Shown here piece after piece: positions 52,781 through 62,335 of a stretch of DNA of 64,000 bases. A program made the position numbers and the translations under genes. Below the pieces are notes generated by a model. The model saw only the letters and a program-made list of their open reading frames with translations. It was not told the origin of the DNA and searched no databases. Position 1 is the first letter of the stretch. Each line of letters opens with the position of its first letter. The DNA lies in assembly GCA_049289295.1 (NCBI GenBank), contig JBATLL010000070.1, positions 124,001 through 188,000 of the forward strand. The letters run 5' to 3'. The DNA is from BOKV01 sp049289295. GTDB lineage: Bacteria > Pseudomonadota > Alphaproteobacteria > Rhizobiales > Rhizobiaceae.

Positions 52781-53338
52781 TCAGGATTTGGCCTGGCCGC
52801 GCTTGAGATGCTCATCGAGCCTTGGAAGGATTTCAACGAAATTGCAGGGCATGTGCCGATAGTCCAGTTGCGCGGCCAGAATGCCATCCCAGGCATCCTT
52901 GCAGGCGCCTGGAGAGCCCGGCAGGCAGAAAATATAGGTAGCACCTGCCACGCCTGCGGTTGCGCGCGACTGGATCGTCGATGTGCCGATCTTGTCGTAG
53001 CTGATCCGGTGAAAGACGACCGAAAAGCCATCCATGCGCTTTTCGAATAGCGGTTCCACCGCCTCCGGCGTGACATCACGCCCGGTAAAGCCGGTGCCGC
53101 CAGTGGTGATCACCACGTCAATGGCCGGATCATCGATCCATTGCCTCACCTGCCTGCGAATGGCTTCGACATCGTCCTTGACGAGCGCGCGGTCTGCAAG
53201 CACATGCCCAGCCGCCTCGATGCGGGCAACCAGCGTTGCGCCGGAACGGTCCTCGTCCAGCGAGCGTGTATCGGACATGGTGAGCACAGCAATCCTGACC
53301 GGCAGGAAAGCCCTGTCTTCATCGATCCTGCCTGCCAT
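52781..53338 (-). CDS. moaB: Molybdenum cofactor biosynthesis protein B
   Basis: A 185-residue MoaB/MogA-fold protein that adenylates or handles molybdopterin. Motifs: ITTGGTGFTGRDVTPEAVEPLFEKRMDGF and CLPGSPGACKDAWDGIL. ATG at 53338 has an ideal ribosome site (AGGAGGTTGC); the frame extends to 53425. Shares its orientation with ispE, 12 bases away. Confidence 0.92.
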   Translation of the reverse strand: MAGRIDEDRAFLPVRIAVLTMSDTRSLDEDRSGATLVARIEAAGHVLADRALVKDDVEAIRRQVRQWIDDPAIDVVITTGGTGFTGRDVTPEAVEPLFEKRMDGFSVVFHRISYDKIGTSTIQSRATAGVAGATYIFCLPGSPGACKDAWDGILAAQLDYRHMPCNFVEILPRLDEHLKRGQAKS

Positions 53339-53349
53339 GCAACCTCCTG

Positions 53350-54258
53350 TCAGTCCGTCGCATCCATGTTGATGGTAACCCGCTCTGGCGATGCTTTTCC
53401 CAGCAGGGTGCCCCGAACGCACCACCAGCCCGGATATTTGTCAATCAGGCGAAGGCGCGCAGCCTCGGCCCGCCCGCCATTGTCAAACAGCGCGTAACAG
53501 GTCGCCCCCGAGCCGCTCATCCCGCACAAGCTCACCCCTTCCTGCTGTTGCAGCATTTCAAGCACCAGGCCGATCTCCGGCGCAATCTGCATGGCTGCCT
53601 TCTCCAGATCGTTGCCAAGTCCCGAAAGGTGCTCGGCTGAAAAGGGGTCCGCACCGATTTCGCCAAGGCCAGGTGAAAACTGTCCGCGCAGGGCCTGGAA
53701 AACTTGTGGCGTCGAAACACTGACGCCGGGATTTACCAACACCATGTCCTGCTCGCGCTGCCAGGCAAGGTTTTCCAGTCTCTCTCCAATCCCTCTGGCA
53801 CGCACTGGCGCTGACAGCAGGCACATCGGTACGTCGGCGCCAAGCGTCAGAGCAACAGCCGAAAGATCAAACCCATCCGGTAGCTGCCACAGATGGCGAA
53901 GGGCAAGAAGGGCGGCTGCAGCATCGGCCGAACCGCCGCCAATACCGCTTGCAACGGGCAGGTTCTTGACGAGTTCGAATGAAACACCGCCTGCTGCGTA
54001 TCCGCTGGCGCGTGCCGCCTCACGCAGTGCACGCGCGGCCTTCAGGACAAGATTGTCCCCGTCGACCGGCAAATTCGCTGCAAAAGGTCCGATAATCGAA
54101 AGCCTGTCGTCATCGTCAGGCAAGAGCTTCGCGCTGAGATGGTCGCCGGGCAGGAAGAAACCCGCGAGCGTATCAAGCGTGTGATAGCCATCTTCCCTTC
54201 GTCCGGTGACGTGAAGGGCGAGGTTCACCTTTGCCGGGGCCTGACAGCCAACAATCAT
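53350..54258 (-). CDS. ispE: 4-diphosphocytidyl-2-C-methyl-D-erythritol kinase
   Basis: A 302-residue GHMP kinase of the non-mevalonate isoprenoid pathway. It begins with CQAPAKVNLALHVTGRREDGYH (KVNL substrate lysine) and has the ATP loop PVASGIGGGSADAAAAL; the third motif is LCGMSGSGATCYALF. Fits with the polyprenyl synthase gene 3 kb upstream. Follows the TPR gene by 14 bases. Confidence 0.95.
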   Translation of the reverse strand: MIVGCQAPAKVNLALHVTGRREDGYHTLDTLAGFFLPGDHLSAKLLPDDDDRLSIIGPFAANLPVDGDNLVLKAARALREAARASGYAAGGVSFELVKNLPVASGIGGGSADAAAALLALRHLWQLPDGFDLSAVALTLGADVPMCLLSAPVRARGIGERLENLAWQREQDMVLVNPGVSVSTPQVFQALRGQFSPGLGEIGADPFSAEHLSGLGNDLEKAAMQIAPEIGLVLEMLQQQEGVSLCGMSGSGATCYALFDNGGRAEAARLRLIDKYPGWWCVRGTLLGKASPERVTINMDATD

Positions 54259-54272
54259 GAGGCCTCGCGCCT

Positions 54273-56042
54273 TCAGCCGTCCTTGCCATTGTCAGCGGTG
54301 GAGGGAATTGGATCAATCAGACCCTTTGCAAGCTTTTCGCGGATCTTCTCCGCATCGGCTTCCTCGGGCTCCGACGTCAGGGCGTGGTTCCACTGGAAAG
54401 TCGCTTCGAGCTTGCGTCCAACTTTCCAATAAGCATCGCCCAGATGGTCGTTGACCACCGCATCCTGCGGCATCAGTTCGACAGCGCGTTCCAGTTCCCG
54501 CACCGCATCCTCATATTTGCCCAGCCGGTAATAGGCCCAGCCCAGACTGTCGACGATGAACCCGGAACGCGGCTTCAGGTCGACCGCCTTGCGGATCAGG
54601 TCCATGCCCTTGTCCAGGTTGATCCCCATGTCGATCCAGGAATAGCCGAGATAGTTGAGGACATCCGCCTGATTTGGCGACAGTTCCAGTGCCTTGAGGA
54701 AATTCGGCTCTGCCTTGTCCCACTCCTTCAGGCGCTCGTGCGCGATGCCCCGCCGGTAATAGAGGTTCCAGTGGAAGCTTGCCGGCTTGATGATGCGCTC
54801 TTCTGCTGCATCGTAAGTGTCGGCCGCTTCGCGGTATTTTTCATGCTGGCTATAGACGCCGCCCAGCGTGATGTAAGTCTGGAGGTCATCGCGATCCTCC
54901 TCGATCAGTTTGCGCAGGACGGCAATCGAGTCGTCGACCTTCTTGATTTCGTTGAGATTGAGTGCGTATTCGAGTTGCGATCGCCGGTGATAGGGCGAGT
55001 CCGTCCCGATCCGCTCATAGTAGCGGTTTGCCCGTTCATGCTGTTTCTGGTTTTCGAAAACCGACGCCAGCGCCAGCGATATCACGTCGCTTTTCGAGTT
55101 CAGATGATCTGCCAGCTGGAGGTAGCTCTGCGCAAACTGCGCACCACCCTGGCGGCTGATCGCCGAGCCAACATTGTACAGCACTTCCGCCCCGCCATCG
55201 GTTGCCGTGGCGAGCAGGGGAGTTGTCACCTTCTTTTCATCGACTGGTGTTTCCAGCGCCTTGAAAGGAGGATGGTTGGGCAACAGTTCCAGACTGCGCT
55301 TGAGGGTTGCCTTGGCTTCATCGAATTTCTGCAGGCGCGTCTGCACCCTGACCAGCGCTTCCATGGATCTCAGGAAGGTCTCGGACAGAACGGCCGCTGC
55401 CGTCTCGTTTTCGGTGGAAGCCTGCAGGAACTTCTCCGCCTCTTCATCCTTGCCTGCTGCAGCCGCCATCAGTCCCGCATGGTAGTTGCGCACTACCTGC
55501 ACCCAGTCCGGTCCGTCACCCGAATTCGCCAATGCAATTGCATTGTCCGGCTCGCCCTGGCCGAAAAGCGCCCAGGCCTTGATCAGGTCTTCAACCAGGA
55601 TATCTAGATCGCCACCAGGCGCATCCTTCAGGATCTCGCCGACCTTGCTCCATGATTTCTGGCGCAGCGCATCAATCGCCATCACCAGCTTGATGACGCC
55701 GGGATTGTCATCGCTCACCTGCAGGTCACGCGCCAGGCTGACCGCATCGCCAATGCGTCCATTGGCTGTCAGCGCGAGGAACAGCAATTGCCGCAGTTCG
55801 GCATTGTCGGGATCAAGGGCAACGCTGCGCTCGTAAAAAGCGACAGCGTTCTCGTCATCATTGTCCTTGCCGGCAATCTGCGCGGCGAGATAGCTGCCCG
55901 ACAGGGTGGATTGTGCCACCAGGTCCTTCATGGCGATTTCATTGTCAGTCGCCGCCAGCACCGAACCCGAAAGGAGAAGTCCCGCAAGTGTCGCAACAAT
56001 CGCCACACGTCCGGTCAACCATGTTCCACCACGCTTGTTCAT
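54273..56042 (-). CDS. Secreted TPR-repeat protein
   Basis: A 589-residue protein with a hydrophobic N-terminus (VAIVATLAGLLLSGSVLA) likely to be a signal sequence, then many TPR units across residues 50-560, including LGYSWIDMGINLDKGMDLIRKAV and DSLGWAYYRLGKYEDAVRELERAV. Probably a periplasmic scaffold. First of a three-gene minus-strand run with ispE and moaB. Confidence 0.82.
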   Translation of the reverse strand: MNKRGGTWLTGRVAIVATLAGLLLSGSVLAATDNEIAMKDLVAQSTLSGSYLAAQIAGKDNDDENAVAFYERSVALDPDNAELRQLLFLALTANGRIGDAVSLARDLQVSDDNPGVIKLVMAIDALRQKSWSKVGEILKDAPGGDLDILVEDLIKAWALFGQGEPDNAIALANSGDGPDWVQVVRNYHAGLMAAAAGKDEEAEKFLQASTENETAAAVLSETFLRSMEALVRVQTRLQKFDEAKATLKRSLELLPNHPPFKALETPVDEKKVTTPLLATATDGGAEVLYNVGSAISRQGGAQFAQSYLQLADHLNSKSDVISLALASVFENQKQHERANRYYERIGTDSPYHRRSQLEYALNLNEIKKVDDSIAVLRKLIEEDRDDLQTYITLGGVYSQHEKYREAADTYDAAEERIIKPASFHWNLYYRRGIAHERLKEWDKAEPNFLKALELSPNQADVLNYLGYSWIDMGINLDKGMDLIRKAVDLKPRSGFIVDSLGWAYYRLGKYEDAVRELERAVELMPQDAVVNDHLGDAYWKVGRKLEATFQWNHALTSEPEEADAEKIREKLAKGLIDPIPSTADNGKDG

Positions 56043-56205
56043 TCAGTCAATTCCCGTCATTTCAGGATTGCGCCAAGCCGCAGGGCGTTGGTCGTTCGAA
56101 GAATCCCGTGTTTTCACACCAACCATGGCTTTTTTGCGCAATGCATTCAAGCGCTGCCCGACGGGCAGGCGGGAGCCTGCACGCGCGAAAGCAACTGGAA
56201 ACAGG

Positions 56206-57225
56206 TCAGTGTGCGCGGCTGATGCAGAATTCCAGCACTTCAACGAGCGCATCCTTGTGCTCGCCAGCCTTCATGGGCGCGAGCGCGTCCTTGGCGATTT
56301 CTGCATAGTGGCGTGCGCGTGCAACCGTATCTGACAGTGCATCATACTTGCGCATCAGGCTGATTGCCTGCCCCAGCTTTTCATCGTCGGATACGCCGCC
56401 TTCCAGGGACTGTTTCCAGAAATTGCGTTCCTTGTCGTCGCCGCGGCGATAGCAAAGGACAACCGGCAGGGTGATCTTGCCTTCCCTGAAATCGTCCCCG
56501 ACATTCTTGCCAAGCGTTGCCGCCGAACCGCCATAGTCGAGCGCATCGTCGATCAGCTGGAAAGCCAGGCCCAGATTCATGCCATAGGAACGAAAGGCGC
56601 TGATCGTTGACTTGTTGCTGCCGGCGATGATCGGGCCGACCTCGGCTGCTGCCGCGAAAAGCGCTGCGGTCTTGGCGCGGATGACCGCAAGATACTCATC
56701 CTCGTTTGTCTCGAGGTTCTTGGCCGCTGAAAGCTGCATCACCTCGCCTTCCGCAATCACCGTGGCGGCATGCGAAAGCACGTTGAGAGCAGCAAGCGAT
56801 CCTGTTTCGACCATCATGCGGAATGCCTGCCCCAGCAGGAAGTCGCCAACAAGAACACTCGCCTCATTGCCCCACAGCATGCGCGCTGCTGCCTTGCCGC
56901 GCCGCATGTCGCTCTCATCGACGACATCATCATGCAGCAGGGTTGCCGTGTGCATGAATTCCACGCTGGCAGCGAGCGTAACGTGATGCGAACCAGTATA
57001 GCCGCACATGCGCGCTGCTGCCAAAGTCAGCATCGGGCGAAGCCGTTTGCCGCCAGAATCGATGAGATGGCGTGCGACCTCGGGAATCATTTCGACATCC
57101 GATCCCGCCTTGGACAGGATAAGGGTGTTCACCTTGTCCATGTCGGAGCGCACGAGCTTCATCAGCGGCTCGATACTGGCCTTCGCCTGTCTGCTGCCGT
57201 CAATCGGAATGACTACGCCGGACAA
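56206..57225 (-). CDS. Long-chain polyprenyl diphosphate synthase
   Basis: A 339-residue trans-prenyltransferase, probably making the octaprenyl or decaprenyl tail of ubiquinone. The two aspartate-rich motifs are LLHDDVVDESDMRRG and FQLIDDALDY; GGKRLRPML is the substrate-binding lysine-arginine region. The frame opens at a TTG at 57273, but the TTG at 57225 has a far better site (CAGGAGAATCA), so I choose it. Chain length cannot be read confidently. Confidence 0.92.
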   Translation of the reverse strand: MSGVVIPIDGSRQAKASIEPLMKLVRSDMDKVNTLILSKAGSDVEMIPEVARHLIDSGGKRLRPMLTLAAARMCGYTGSHHVTLAASVEFMHTATLLHDDVVDESDMRRGKAAARMLWGNEASVLVGDFLLGQAFRMMVETGSLAALNVLSHAATVIAEGEVMQLSAAKNLETNEDEYLAVIRAKTAALFAAAAEVGPIIAGSNKSTISAFRSYGMNLGLAFQLIDDALDYGGSAATLGKNVGDDFREGKITLPVVLCYRRGDDKERNFWKQSLEGGVSDDEKLGQAISLMRKYDALSDTVARARHYAEIAKDALAPMKAGEHKDALVEVLEFCISRAH

Positions 57226-57407
57226 ATGATTCTCCTGCTGTATGCGCCACGTGGGGATCGTCTCACTGGACAATAGGGAGGTGCCGCAAAAATGCCAAGC
57301 GACACATTGGCCCAGTATGGTTGGTGTCGTTCAACACTGCGTCACCCCCCTTGAACCCGAAGGCGGGTCGGCGATTGCCCGGCCTTGCTTGATCCCGTGG
57401 CCAGAGC

Positions 57408-57680
57408 ATGACAGGTTTGTGCCAGAGAACCGTGGAGACGCGCAGCTTGCAGGAACTGGTTAGAACCAACGATCCGGTGATCATTTCCTTCCTGGGAGCG
57501 TTGTTTCGCGATCACGGCATCGTTCACGTCGTACTGGATACCAACATGTCCGTGCTCGACGGCTCGCTTGGCGTCCTGCCGATGCGCATCATGGTGGACA
57601 GCGAGCAGGGCGACCTTGCGAGAAATCTGGTCCGCGATGCAGGCCTCGAATGCGAACTGCGCGCCAGGGATCGTGCCTGA
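57408..57680 (+). CDS. DUF2007 domain protein
   Basis: A 90-residue protein with the DUF2007 pattern: LQELVRTNDPVIISFLGALFRDHGIVHVVLDTNMSVLDGSLGVLPMRIMV. The family is called putative signal-transducing protein, with no proven role. A GTG at 57432 may be the true start because conservation begins there. Its stop overlaps the ATG of the next gene (TGATG). Confidence 0.78.
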   Translation: MTGLCQRTVETRSLQELVRTNDPVIISFLGALFRDHGIVHVVLDTNMSVLDGSLGVLPMRIMVDSEQGDLARNLVRDAGLECELRARDRA

Positions 57681-58453
57681 TGGACAAGCCGAACGTTCGC
57701 CTGGACAAGTTTCACCGTGGAGTATTCTCGGTCTATCAATTGACCGCCAGGGGGCACCAGTCGGGATCGGATGCCCTGCTTCTCGCAGCAAGCCTGCCGG
57801 AAGGTGCAAACGGACACCTCGCAGATCTCGGATCAGGAGCGGGTGTTGCCGGCCTTGCTGCTCTGTCCATGAACCAGGGACTTCAGGCGACGTTGGTCGA
57901 GATCGACCCCGGCATGGCTGACCTTGCCCGTCGAACACTGGAAGCCCCCCAGAACCTCGCCATTGGCGAGCGCGCAAGGGTTCTTGTGGCCGACGTGACC
58001 CTGTCTGGCGAAAAGCGGGAAAAGGCGGGTCTGCTCAACGCCCACTATGATCACGTGATCATGAATCCGCCCTATAATCACGAAGCGCAGCGCCCGTCCC
58101 CCGATGAACTGCGCTCCCTTGCCCACTCGATGGGCGAGGGCGGTCTGGACCCATGGATGCGAACGGCTGCAGCCATTCTCAAGCCGGGTGGCATGCTTCA
58201 TCTTGTGTGGAGAACAGAGCGCCTCGCCGATGTGCTGGCGGCTTCGCATGGCCGGTTCGGCGGCACCACCGTACTTCCGCTCCATTCCCGCGAGGGTGCC
58301 GCGGCCAGCCGCATCATCGTCAGGTCAGTCAAGGGCTCGCGTGCGCCTTTTTCCATTGCGCAGGGTGTCGTGCTGCATACGGAAGACGGAAAGGCCACTC
58401 CCCTGGCGGATGCCGCCCTCAACGGGCTTGCCCGCCTGCCATTTCCAGACTGA
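57680..58453 (+). CDS. TrmN6-like SAM-dependent methyltransferase
   Basis: A 257-residue N6-adenine-type methylase. SAM motif I is LADLGSGAGVAGLAAL and the catalytic NPPY motif is VIMNPPYN. Relatives modify A37 of tRNA1(Val). ATG at 57680 is the likely start, coupled to the DUF2007 stop. Confidence 0.85.
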   Translation: MDKPNVRLDKFHRGVFSVYQLTARGHQSGSDALLLAASLPEGANGHLADLGSGAGVAGLAALSMNQGLQATLVEIDPGMADLARRTLEAPQNLAIGERARVLVADVTLSGEKREKAGLLNAHYDHVIMNPPYNHEAQRPSPDELRSLAHSMGEGGLDPWMRTAAAILKPGGMLHLVWRTERLADVLAASHGRFGGTTVLPLHSREGAAASRIIVRSVKGSRAPFSIAQGVVLHTEDGKATPLADAALNGLARLPFPD

Positions 58454-58549
58454 AGACGCAGCTTTCATGCGGCCCGACCCTTGCAAAGCCTGCCGCGAAA
58501 GTCCATCTGCCCATGGTACGCAAATCCCAACGGAAAGTGTCGCATCACC

Positions 58550-59416
58550 ATGGAATTCAGGAAATTCGTCCCCGCCCGTTTCCGCAAGGACAAGGTCGTT
58601 GTTCCGGTCGTGCGTCTGCATGGTGCCATTGCAGCCTCCAGCGGCCCCTTCCGCCAGGGGCTTTCCCTGGCATCAGCGGCCCCGGTTCTCGAGCGCGCCT
58701 TTTCGTTCAAGCGTGCTCCCGCGGTGGCCATCTCCGTCAATTCGCCGGGCGGATCACCCGTCCAGTCAAGGTTGATCGTGAGCCGAATCCGTGAACTCGC
58801 TGCCAGGGAAGACAAGAAGGTTCTGATCTTCGTCGAGGATGTTGCTGCATCCGGCGGCTACATGATTGCGCTTGCCGGTGACGAGATCATTGCCGATGAA
58901 ACCTCCATCGTGGGGTCGATCGGCGTCGTTGCCGCGACATTCGGTTTCGACAAGGCGATCGGCAAGCTCGGTGTGGAGCGGCGTGTCTATACTGCTGGCG
59001 AAAACAAGGTCATGCTCGATCCTTTCCAGCCCGAGAAGAAAAAGGACATTACACACCTGCGCAAACTGCAGGATGAAATCCACGCGATCTTCATCGACAT
59101 GGTCAAGGAACGGCGCGGGAATCTCCTGTCTGACGACCCCCAGATTTTTTCGGGACTTTTCTGGACTGGCGCAAGGGCGCGAGAGCTCGGCCTGATCGAT
59201 CATTGCGGCCTGATGTCGGTATTCCTGCGCGAGCGCTATGGCGACGGCGTTGAAATGCGATTGGTTACGCAAAAGCGCGGAATTTTCGGCCGTGCGCAGC
59301 CAGGGGTATCTGCTGGCCTGGTATCCGGGTTGGGTGGTTCTGTCGCGTCAGCCTTGCCGGGTGCCATGGCCGATGAGTTGGAGGAACGTGCTGCCTGGGC
59401 CCGTTTCGGATTGTAG
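58550..59416 (+). CDS. S49 family peptidase (SppA/SohB-like)
   Basis: A 288-residue serine protease of the signal-peptide-peptidase class. The nucleophile serine is in VAASGGYMIALAGDEI, with SIVGSIGVVAATFGF after it, and NSPGGSPVQ earlier. No strong N-terminal signal is apparent, so it may act in the cytoplasm or at the inner membrane. ATG at 58550 chosen over 58481. Confidence 0.9.
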   Translation: MEFRKFVPARFRKDKVVVPVVRLHGAIAASSGPFRQGLSLASAAPVLERAFSFKRAPAVAISVNSPGGSPVQSRLIVSRIRELAAREDKKVLIFVEDVAASGGYMIALAGDEIIADETSIVGSIGVVAATFGFDKAIGKLGVERRVYTAGENKVMLDPFQPEKKKDITHLRKLQDEIHAIFIDMVKERRGNLLSDDPQIFSGLFWTGARARELGLIDHCGLMSVFLRERYGDGVEMRLVTQKRGIFGRAQPGVSAGLVSGLGGSVASALPGAMADELEERAAWARFGL

Positions 59417-59456
59417 AATGTTCAGGCAGTGAATTGCTGCACAAAGGGGTGAGGGC

Positions 59457-59642
59457 ATGCCGCAACTTCTGGCAATCGCACTGATAGGCTTACTGGTCTG
59501 GTATGCATGGCGCGCCCTCAAAAGGGAAATGGCCCGCATTGGTGACGATGTCGAGCGGGCGAAGAAATCGCAGCCGCGCAAGGGCGAGGTAACGATTCTC
59601 GAAAAGGGCGAAGACGGAGTTTACCGTCCCAAGGGCGAGTGA
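59457..59642 (+). CDS. Small single-helix membrane protein
   Basis: A 61-residue protein: helix LLAIALIGLLVWYAWRAL then a charged tail (KKSQPRKGEVTILEKGEDGVYRPKGE). The tail pattern is that of small conserved alphaproteobacterial proteins found near S49 peptidases. The next gene starts 7 bases later. Function unknown. Confidence 0.6.
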   Translation: MPQLLAIALIGLLVWYAWRALKREMARIGDDVERAKKSQPRKGEVTILEKGEDGVYRPKGE

Positions 59643-59648
59643 GCCGTA

Positions 59649-60566
59649 ATGAGTGATACCTTGAAGTTCCATACCGTTGATGTCTTCACGACAAAACGCT
59701 TCGCCGGCAATCCGCTGGCAATTGTTGATGACGCAGATGCATTAACGACACCGCAGATGCAGGCAATCGCCCGCGAGTTCAACCTGTCGGAAACCATCTT
59801 TGTCCTGTCCCCACAGTATGCAGCGCACTCGGCGAAGGTTCGCATCTTCTTCCCGACGGCGGAAACCCCGTTTGCCGGACACCCAACCATTGGCTGCGCG
59901 ATTCATCTGGCTTTGAAAGCCAATCCGGGTGACGGCGATTTCGAAACCCTGATCACGCTGGAGGAGGGCGCCGGACTGGTTCCTGTCAGGGCCTGGCGCA
60001 AAGGTGGCGTTGTCGGGGCGCAGTTTACCGCTCCCGTGATTCCCCATGCCGGAGGTGGAAAAGACCCGGTCGCTGCGATGGTTGCATCCGCCTTGGGCCT
60101 TGATGTCTCGGCAATCGGCTTTTCCCGGCACAAACCGGCCCAATGGCAGGGAGGGGCGCATTGCCTGTTTGTCCCGGTCGGGGATGTGGCTGATCTGAAG
60201 GCTGCAAGACCCTGCGAACCCGCATGGTCACAAATGGTGAGCCATGTCGGAGCGGACCTGGTCTATGTCTACACTCGTGATCCCGCTGCCGTACCAGGTA
60301 TCTACAATTCGCGGATGTTCGCACCCACGGTCGGCATACCGGAAGATCCGGCTACCGGTGCTGCTTCGGCAATTCTCGCGGCACAATTGTTGGCCAGCGG
60401 CGAATTGCAGGAGGGGTTGAACAGCTTCTCCCTGAGACAGGGTTATGAAATGGGTCGCCCGTCCTATATCGGCCTGGAAATCGATGTCTTGGCAGGCCGA
60501 ATTTCCGCTGTACGCATTGCGGGCAGTTCGGTGAAAGTCAGCCAGGGACAGATCGCGGTTGCCTGA
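59649..60566 (+). CDS. PhzF family isomerase
   Basis: A 305-residue PhzF-fold protein: FHTVDVFTTKRFAGNPLAIV at the start, the catalytic-glutamate segment NLSETIFVL, FAGHPTIGCAI and the second-domain GIPEDPATGAASAILA. PhzF acts in phenazine synthesis, but members outside phenazine clusters have unknown substrates; no phenazine genes are nearby. Confidence 0.88.
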   Translation: MSDTLKFHTVDVFTTKRFAGNPLAIVDDADALTTPQMQAIAREFNLSETIFVLSPQYAAHSAKVRIFFPTAETPFAGHPTIGCAIHLALKANPGDGDFETLITLEEGAGLVPVRAWRKGGVVGAQFTAPVIPHAGGGKDPVAAMVASALGLDVSAIGFSRHKPAQWQGGAHCLFVPVGDVADLKAARPCEPAWSQMVSHVGADLVYVYTRDPAAVPGIYNSRMFAPTVGIPEDPATGAASAILAAQLLASGELQEGLNSFSLRQGYEMGRPSYIGLEIDVLAGRISAVRIAGSSVKVSQGQIAVA

Positions 60567-60595
60567 TCCAATTTCCGGCAAACCGGATTGGGATC
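60565..60595 (+). terminator. Possible weak terminator after the PhzF gene
   Basis: GATCCAATTTCCGG and CCGGATTGGGATC pair imperfectly over a CAAA loop; there is no T run. It may be Rho-dependent or only structural. Confidence 0.3.
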
Positions 60596-60652
60596 AAAGT
60601 GCGACCTTGACCCCGATCCGCTTTTCCGGCATGGCACGGCCCAACCTTTGGG

Positions 60653-60678
60653 CAGGCTGACATGACAGGCTGACATGA
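60653..60678 (+). repeat. Tandem 13-base duplication over the glyQ start
   Basis: CAGGCTGACATGA occurs twice without gap (60653-60665 and 60666-60678). The second copy holds the glyQ start ATG; the first holds an out-of-frame ATG that ends after three codons. Confidence 0.8.
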
Positions 60679-61613
60679 CCGGCGACTTACCACAGCACAT
60701 GCATCCAACGCGCTCCTTTCAGGGGCTGATCCTGACTTTGCACAATTACTGGGCACGGTATGGCTGCCTTATCCTGCAGCCCTACGACATGGAAGTTGGA
60801 GCGGGAACCTTTCATCCTGCAACCACATTGCGGGCACTGGGACCAAGGCGCTGGAACGCGGCCTATGTGCAACCCTCGCGCCGTCCGACCGATGGACGCT
60901 ATGGCGAAAACCCGAACCGCCTGCAGCATTATTACCAGTATCAGGTGCTGCTGAAGCCCTCGCCGCCGGACCTGCAGGAACTCTATCTCGGCTCGCTTTA
61001 TGCCATCGGCATCGATCCGACCCTGCATGATATCCGCTTCGTCGAGGATGATTGGGAAAGCCCCACACTGGGCGCCTGGGGCCTCGGCTGGGAAGTCTGG
61101 TGTGACGGCATGGAGGTCTCCCAGTTCACCTATTTCCAGCAGGTGTGCGGCGTGGAATGTTCACCTGTCGCCGGTGAGTTGACCTATGGCCTGGAGCGTC
61201 TCGCCATGTATGTGCAGGACGTCGACAATGTCTACGACCTCAATTTCAATGGCCGCGACGGCAATGAAAAGGTCACTTACGGCGAAGTGTTCCAGCAGAC
61301 CGAACGCGAATATTCGCGCTGGAATTTCGACGTGGCCGACACCGATACGCTGCTACGCCATTTCGAGGATGCCGAGCGCGAATGCAATTCGATCCTGTCG
61401 CGCGAAGACACGGACCCGAAGACCGGAAAGCATATTGTCATGGCGCATCCCGCCTATGACCAGGCGATCAAGGCAAGCCACTGTTTCAACCTGCTGGATG
61501 CCAGGGGCGTGATTTCGGTGACCGAACGCCAGAGCTACATCCTGCGTGTGCGTACACTGGCCAAGGCGTGCGGCGAAGCTTTCCTGAAGACAGAGGCCGG
61601 CGGCGCGCTCTAG
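60675..61613 (+). CDS. glyQ: Glycyl-tRNA synthetase alpha subunit
   Basis: A 312-residue class II synthetase subunit of the alpha2-beta2 type. Its diagnostic start is HPTRSFQGLILTLHNYWARYGCLILQPYDMEVGAGTFHPATTLR, and later VQPSRRPTDGRYGENPNRLQHYYQYQVLLKPSP. A second ATG eight codons in (60699) is also possible. The beta subunit gene is not present before the window's end. Confidence 0.97.
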   Translation: MTGDLPQHMHPTRSFQGLILTLHNYWARYGCLILQPYDMEVGAGTFHPATTLRALGPRRWNAAYVQPSRRPTDGRYGENPNRLQHYYQYQVLLKPSPPDLQELYLGSLYAIGIDPTLHDIRFVEDDWESPTLGAWGLGWEVWCDGMEVSQFTYFQQVCGVECSPVAGELTYGLERLAMYVQDVDNVYDLNFNGRDGNEKVTYGEVFQQTEREYSRWNFDVADTDTLLRHFEDAERECNSILSREDTDPKTGKHIVMAHPAYDQAIKASHCFNLLDARGVISVTERQSYILRVRTLAKACGEAFLKTEAGGAL

Positions 61614-61766
61614 CCAGTCCTTTACCCGAGCACCTGCCGCATCAACCCATCCTCATTCCGCGATGGCGCATCGGCGTTCCGCATTTCCCATGTACCGGCA
61701 GCGACACATTCGCTATGGTTGTCCTGATGTATTCTGTCTTTTGCGATGCGAAGTGGAGCCTTGCGA

Positions 61767-62327
61767 ATGGAACTTCTTGTACTGCTGGCTGTCGTTGCGG
61801 CTGTCGGCCTGTTCGTCATCTACCTTTACAACAATCTCGTCCGTCTCCGGCAGATGGTCCATGAGGGCTGGAGCGGCATCGACGTACAGCTCAAGCGGCG
61901 TGCTGACCTGATCCCGAACCTTCTGGAATCGGTCAAGGGCTACATGGCACACGAAAAGACGTTGCTTGAAGAAGTGACCCGCCTGCGAACCCAGGCAGTG
62001 AATGCAGGATCCGCGCCCCCAGCCGAGCGTGCTGCGATTGAAGGCGCATTGTCGGGTGCCCTGGGCAGGCTCATGGCGGTGGCGGAAAATTACCCCGACC
62101 TCAAGGCAAGCCAGAATTTTGTCGAATTCCAGCGATCGCTGGAAGAGACGGAAAACGAGATTTCCCTGGCACGGCGCTATTACAATGGCGCTGCGCGCAA
62201 TCTTAACATCGCCGTGGAATCCTTTCCTTCCAACCTGATTGCAGGACGTTTCGGTTTCCAGAAATCGGAGTTCTTCGAGATCGAGGACGCGGCAGACAAG
62301 GCAGTTCCGAAGGTCTCGTTCCAATAG
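61767..62327 (+). CDS. LemA family protein
   Basis: A 186-residue protein with an N-terminal helix (LLVLLAVVAAVGLFVIYLY) and the LemA coiled region (NNLVRLRQMVHEGWSGIDVQLKRRADLIPNLLESVKGYM). Function unclear; often paired with DUF2207, as here. ATG at 61767 follows a GGAGCC site; frame opens at 61746. Located right after glyQ. Confidence 0.9.
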   Translation: MELLVLLAVVAAVGLFVIYLYNNLVRLRQMVHEGWSGIDVQLKRRADLIPNLLESVKGYMAHEKTLLEEVTRLRTQAVNAGSAPPAERAAIEGALSGALGRLMAVAENYPDLKASQNFVEFQRSLEETENEISLARRYYNGAARNLNIAVESFPSNLIAGRFGFQKSEFFEIEDAADKAVPKVSFQ

Positions 62328-62335
62328 GTGCCGCC

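Noticed and set aside
59649..60566. Phenazine biosynthesis
   Set aside because: Only the PhzF-fold gene is present; other phz genes are absent, and isolated PhzF proteins are widespread.
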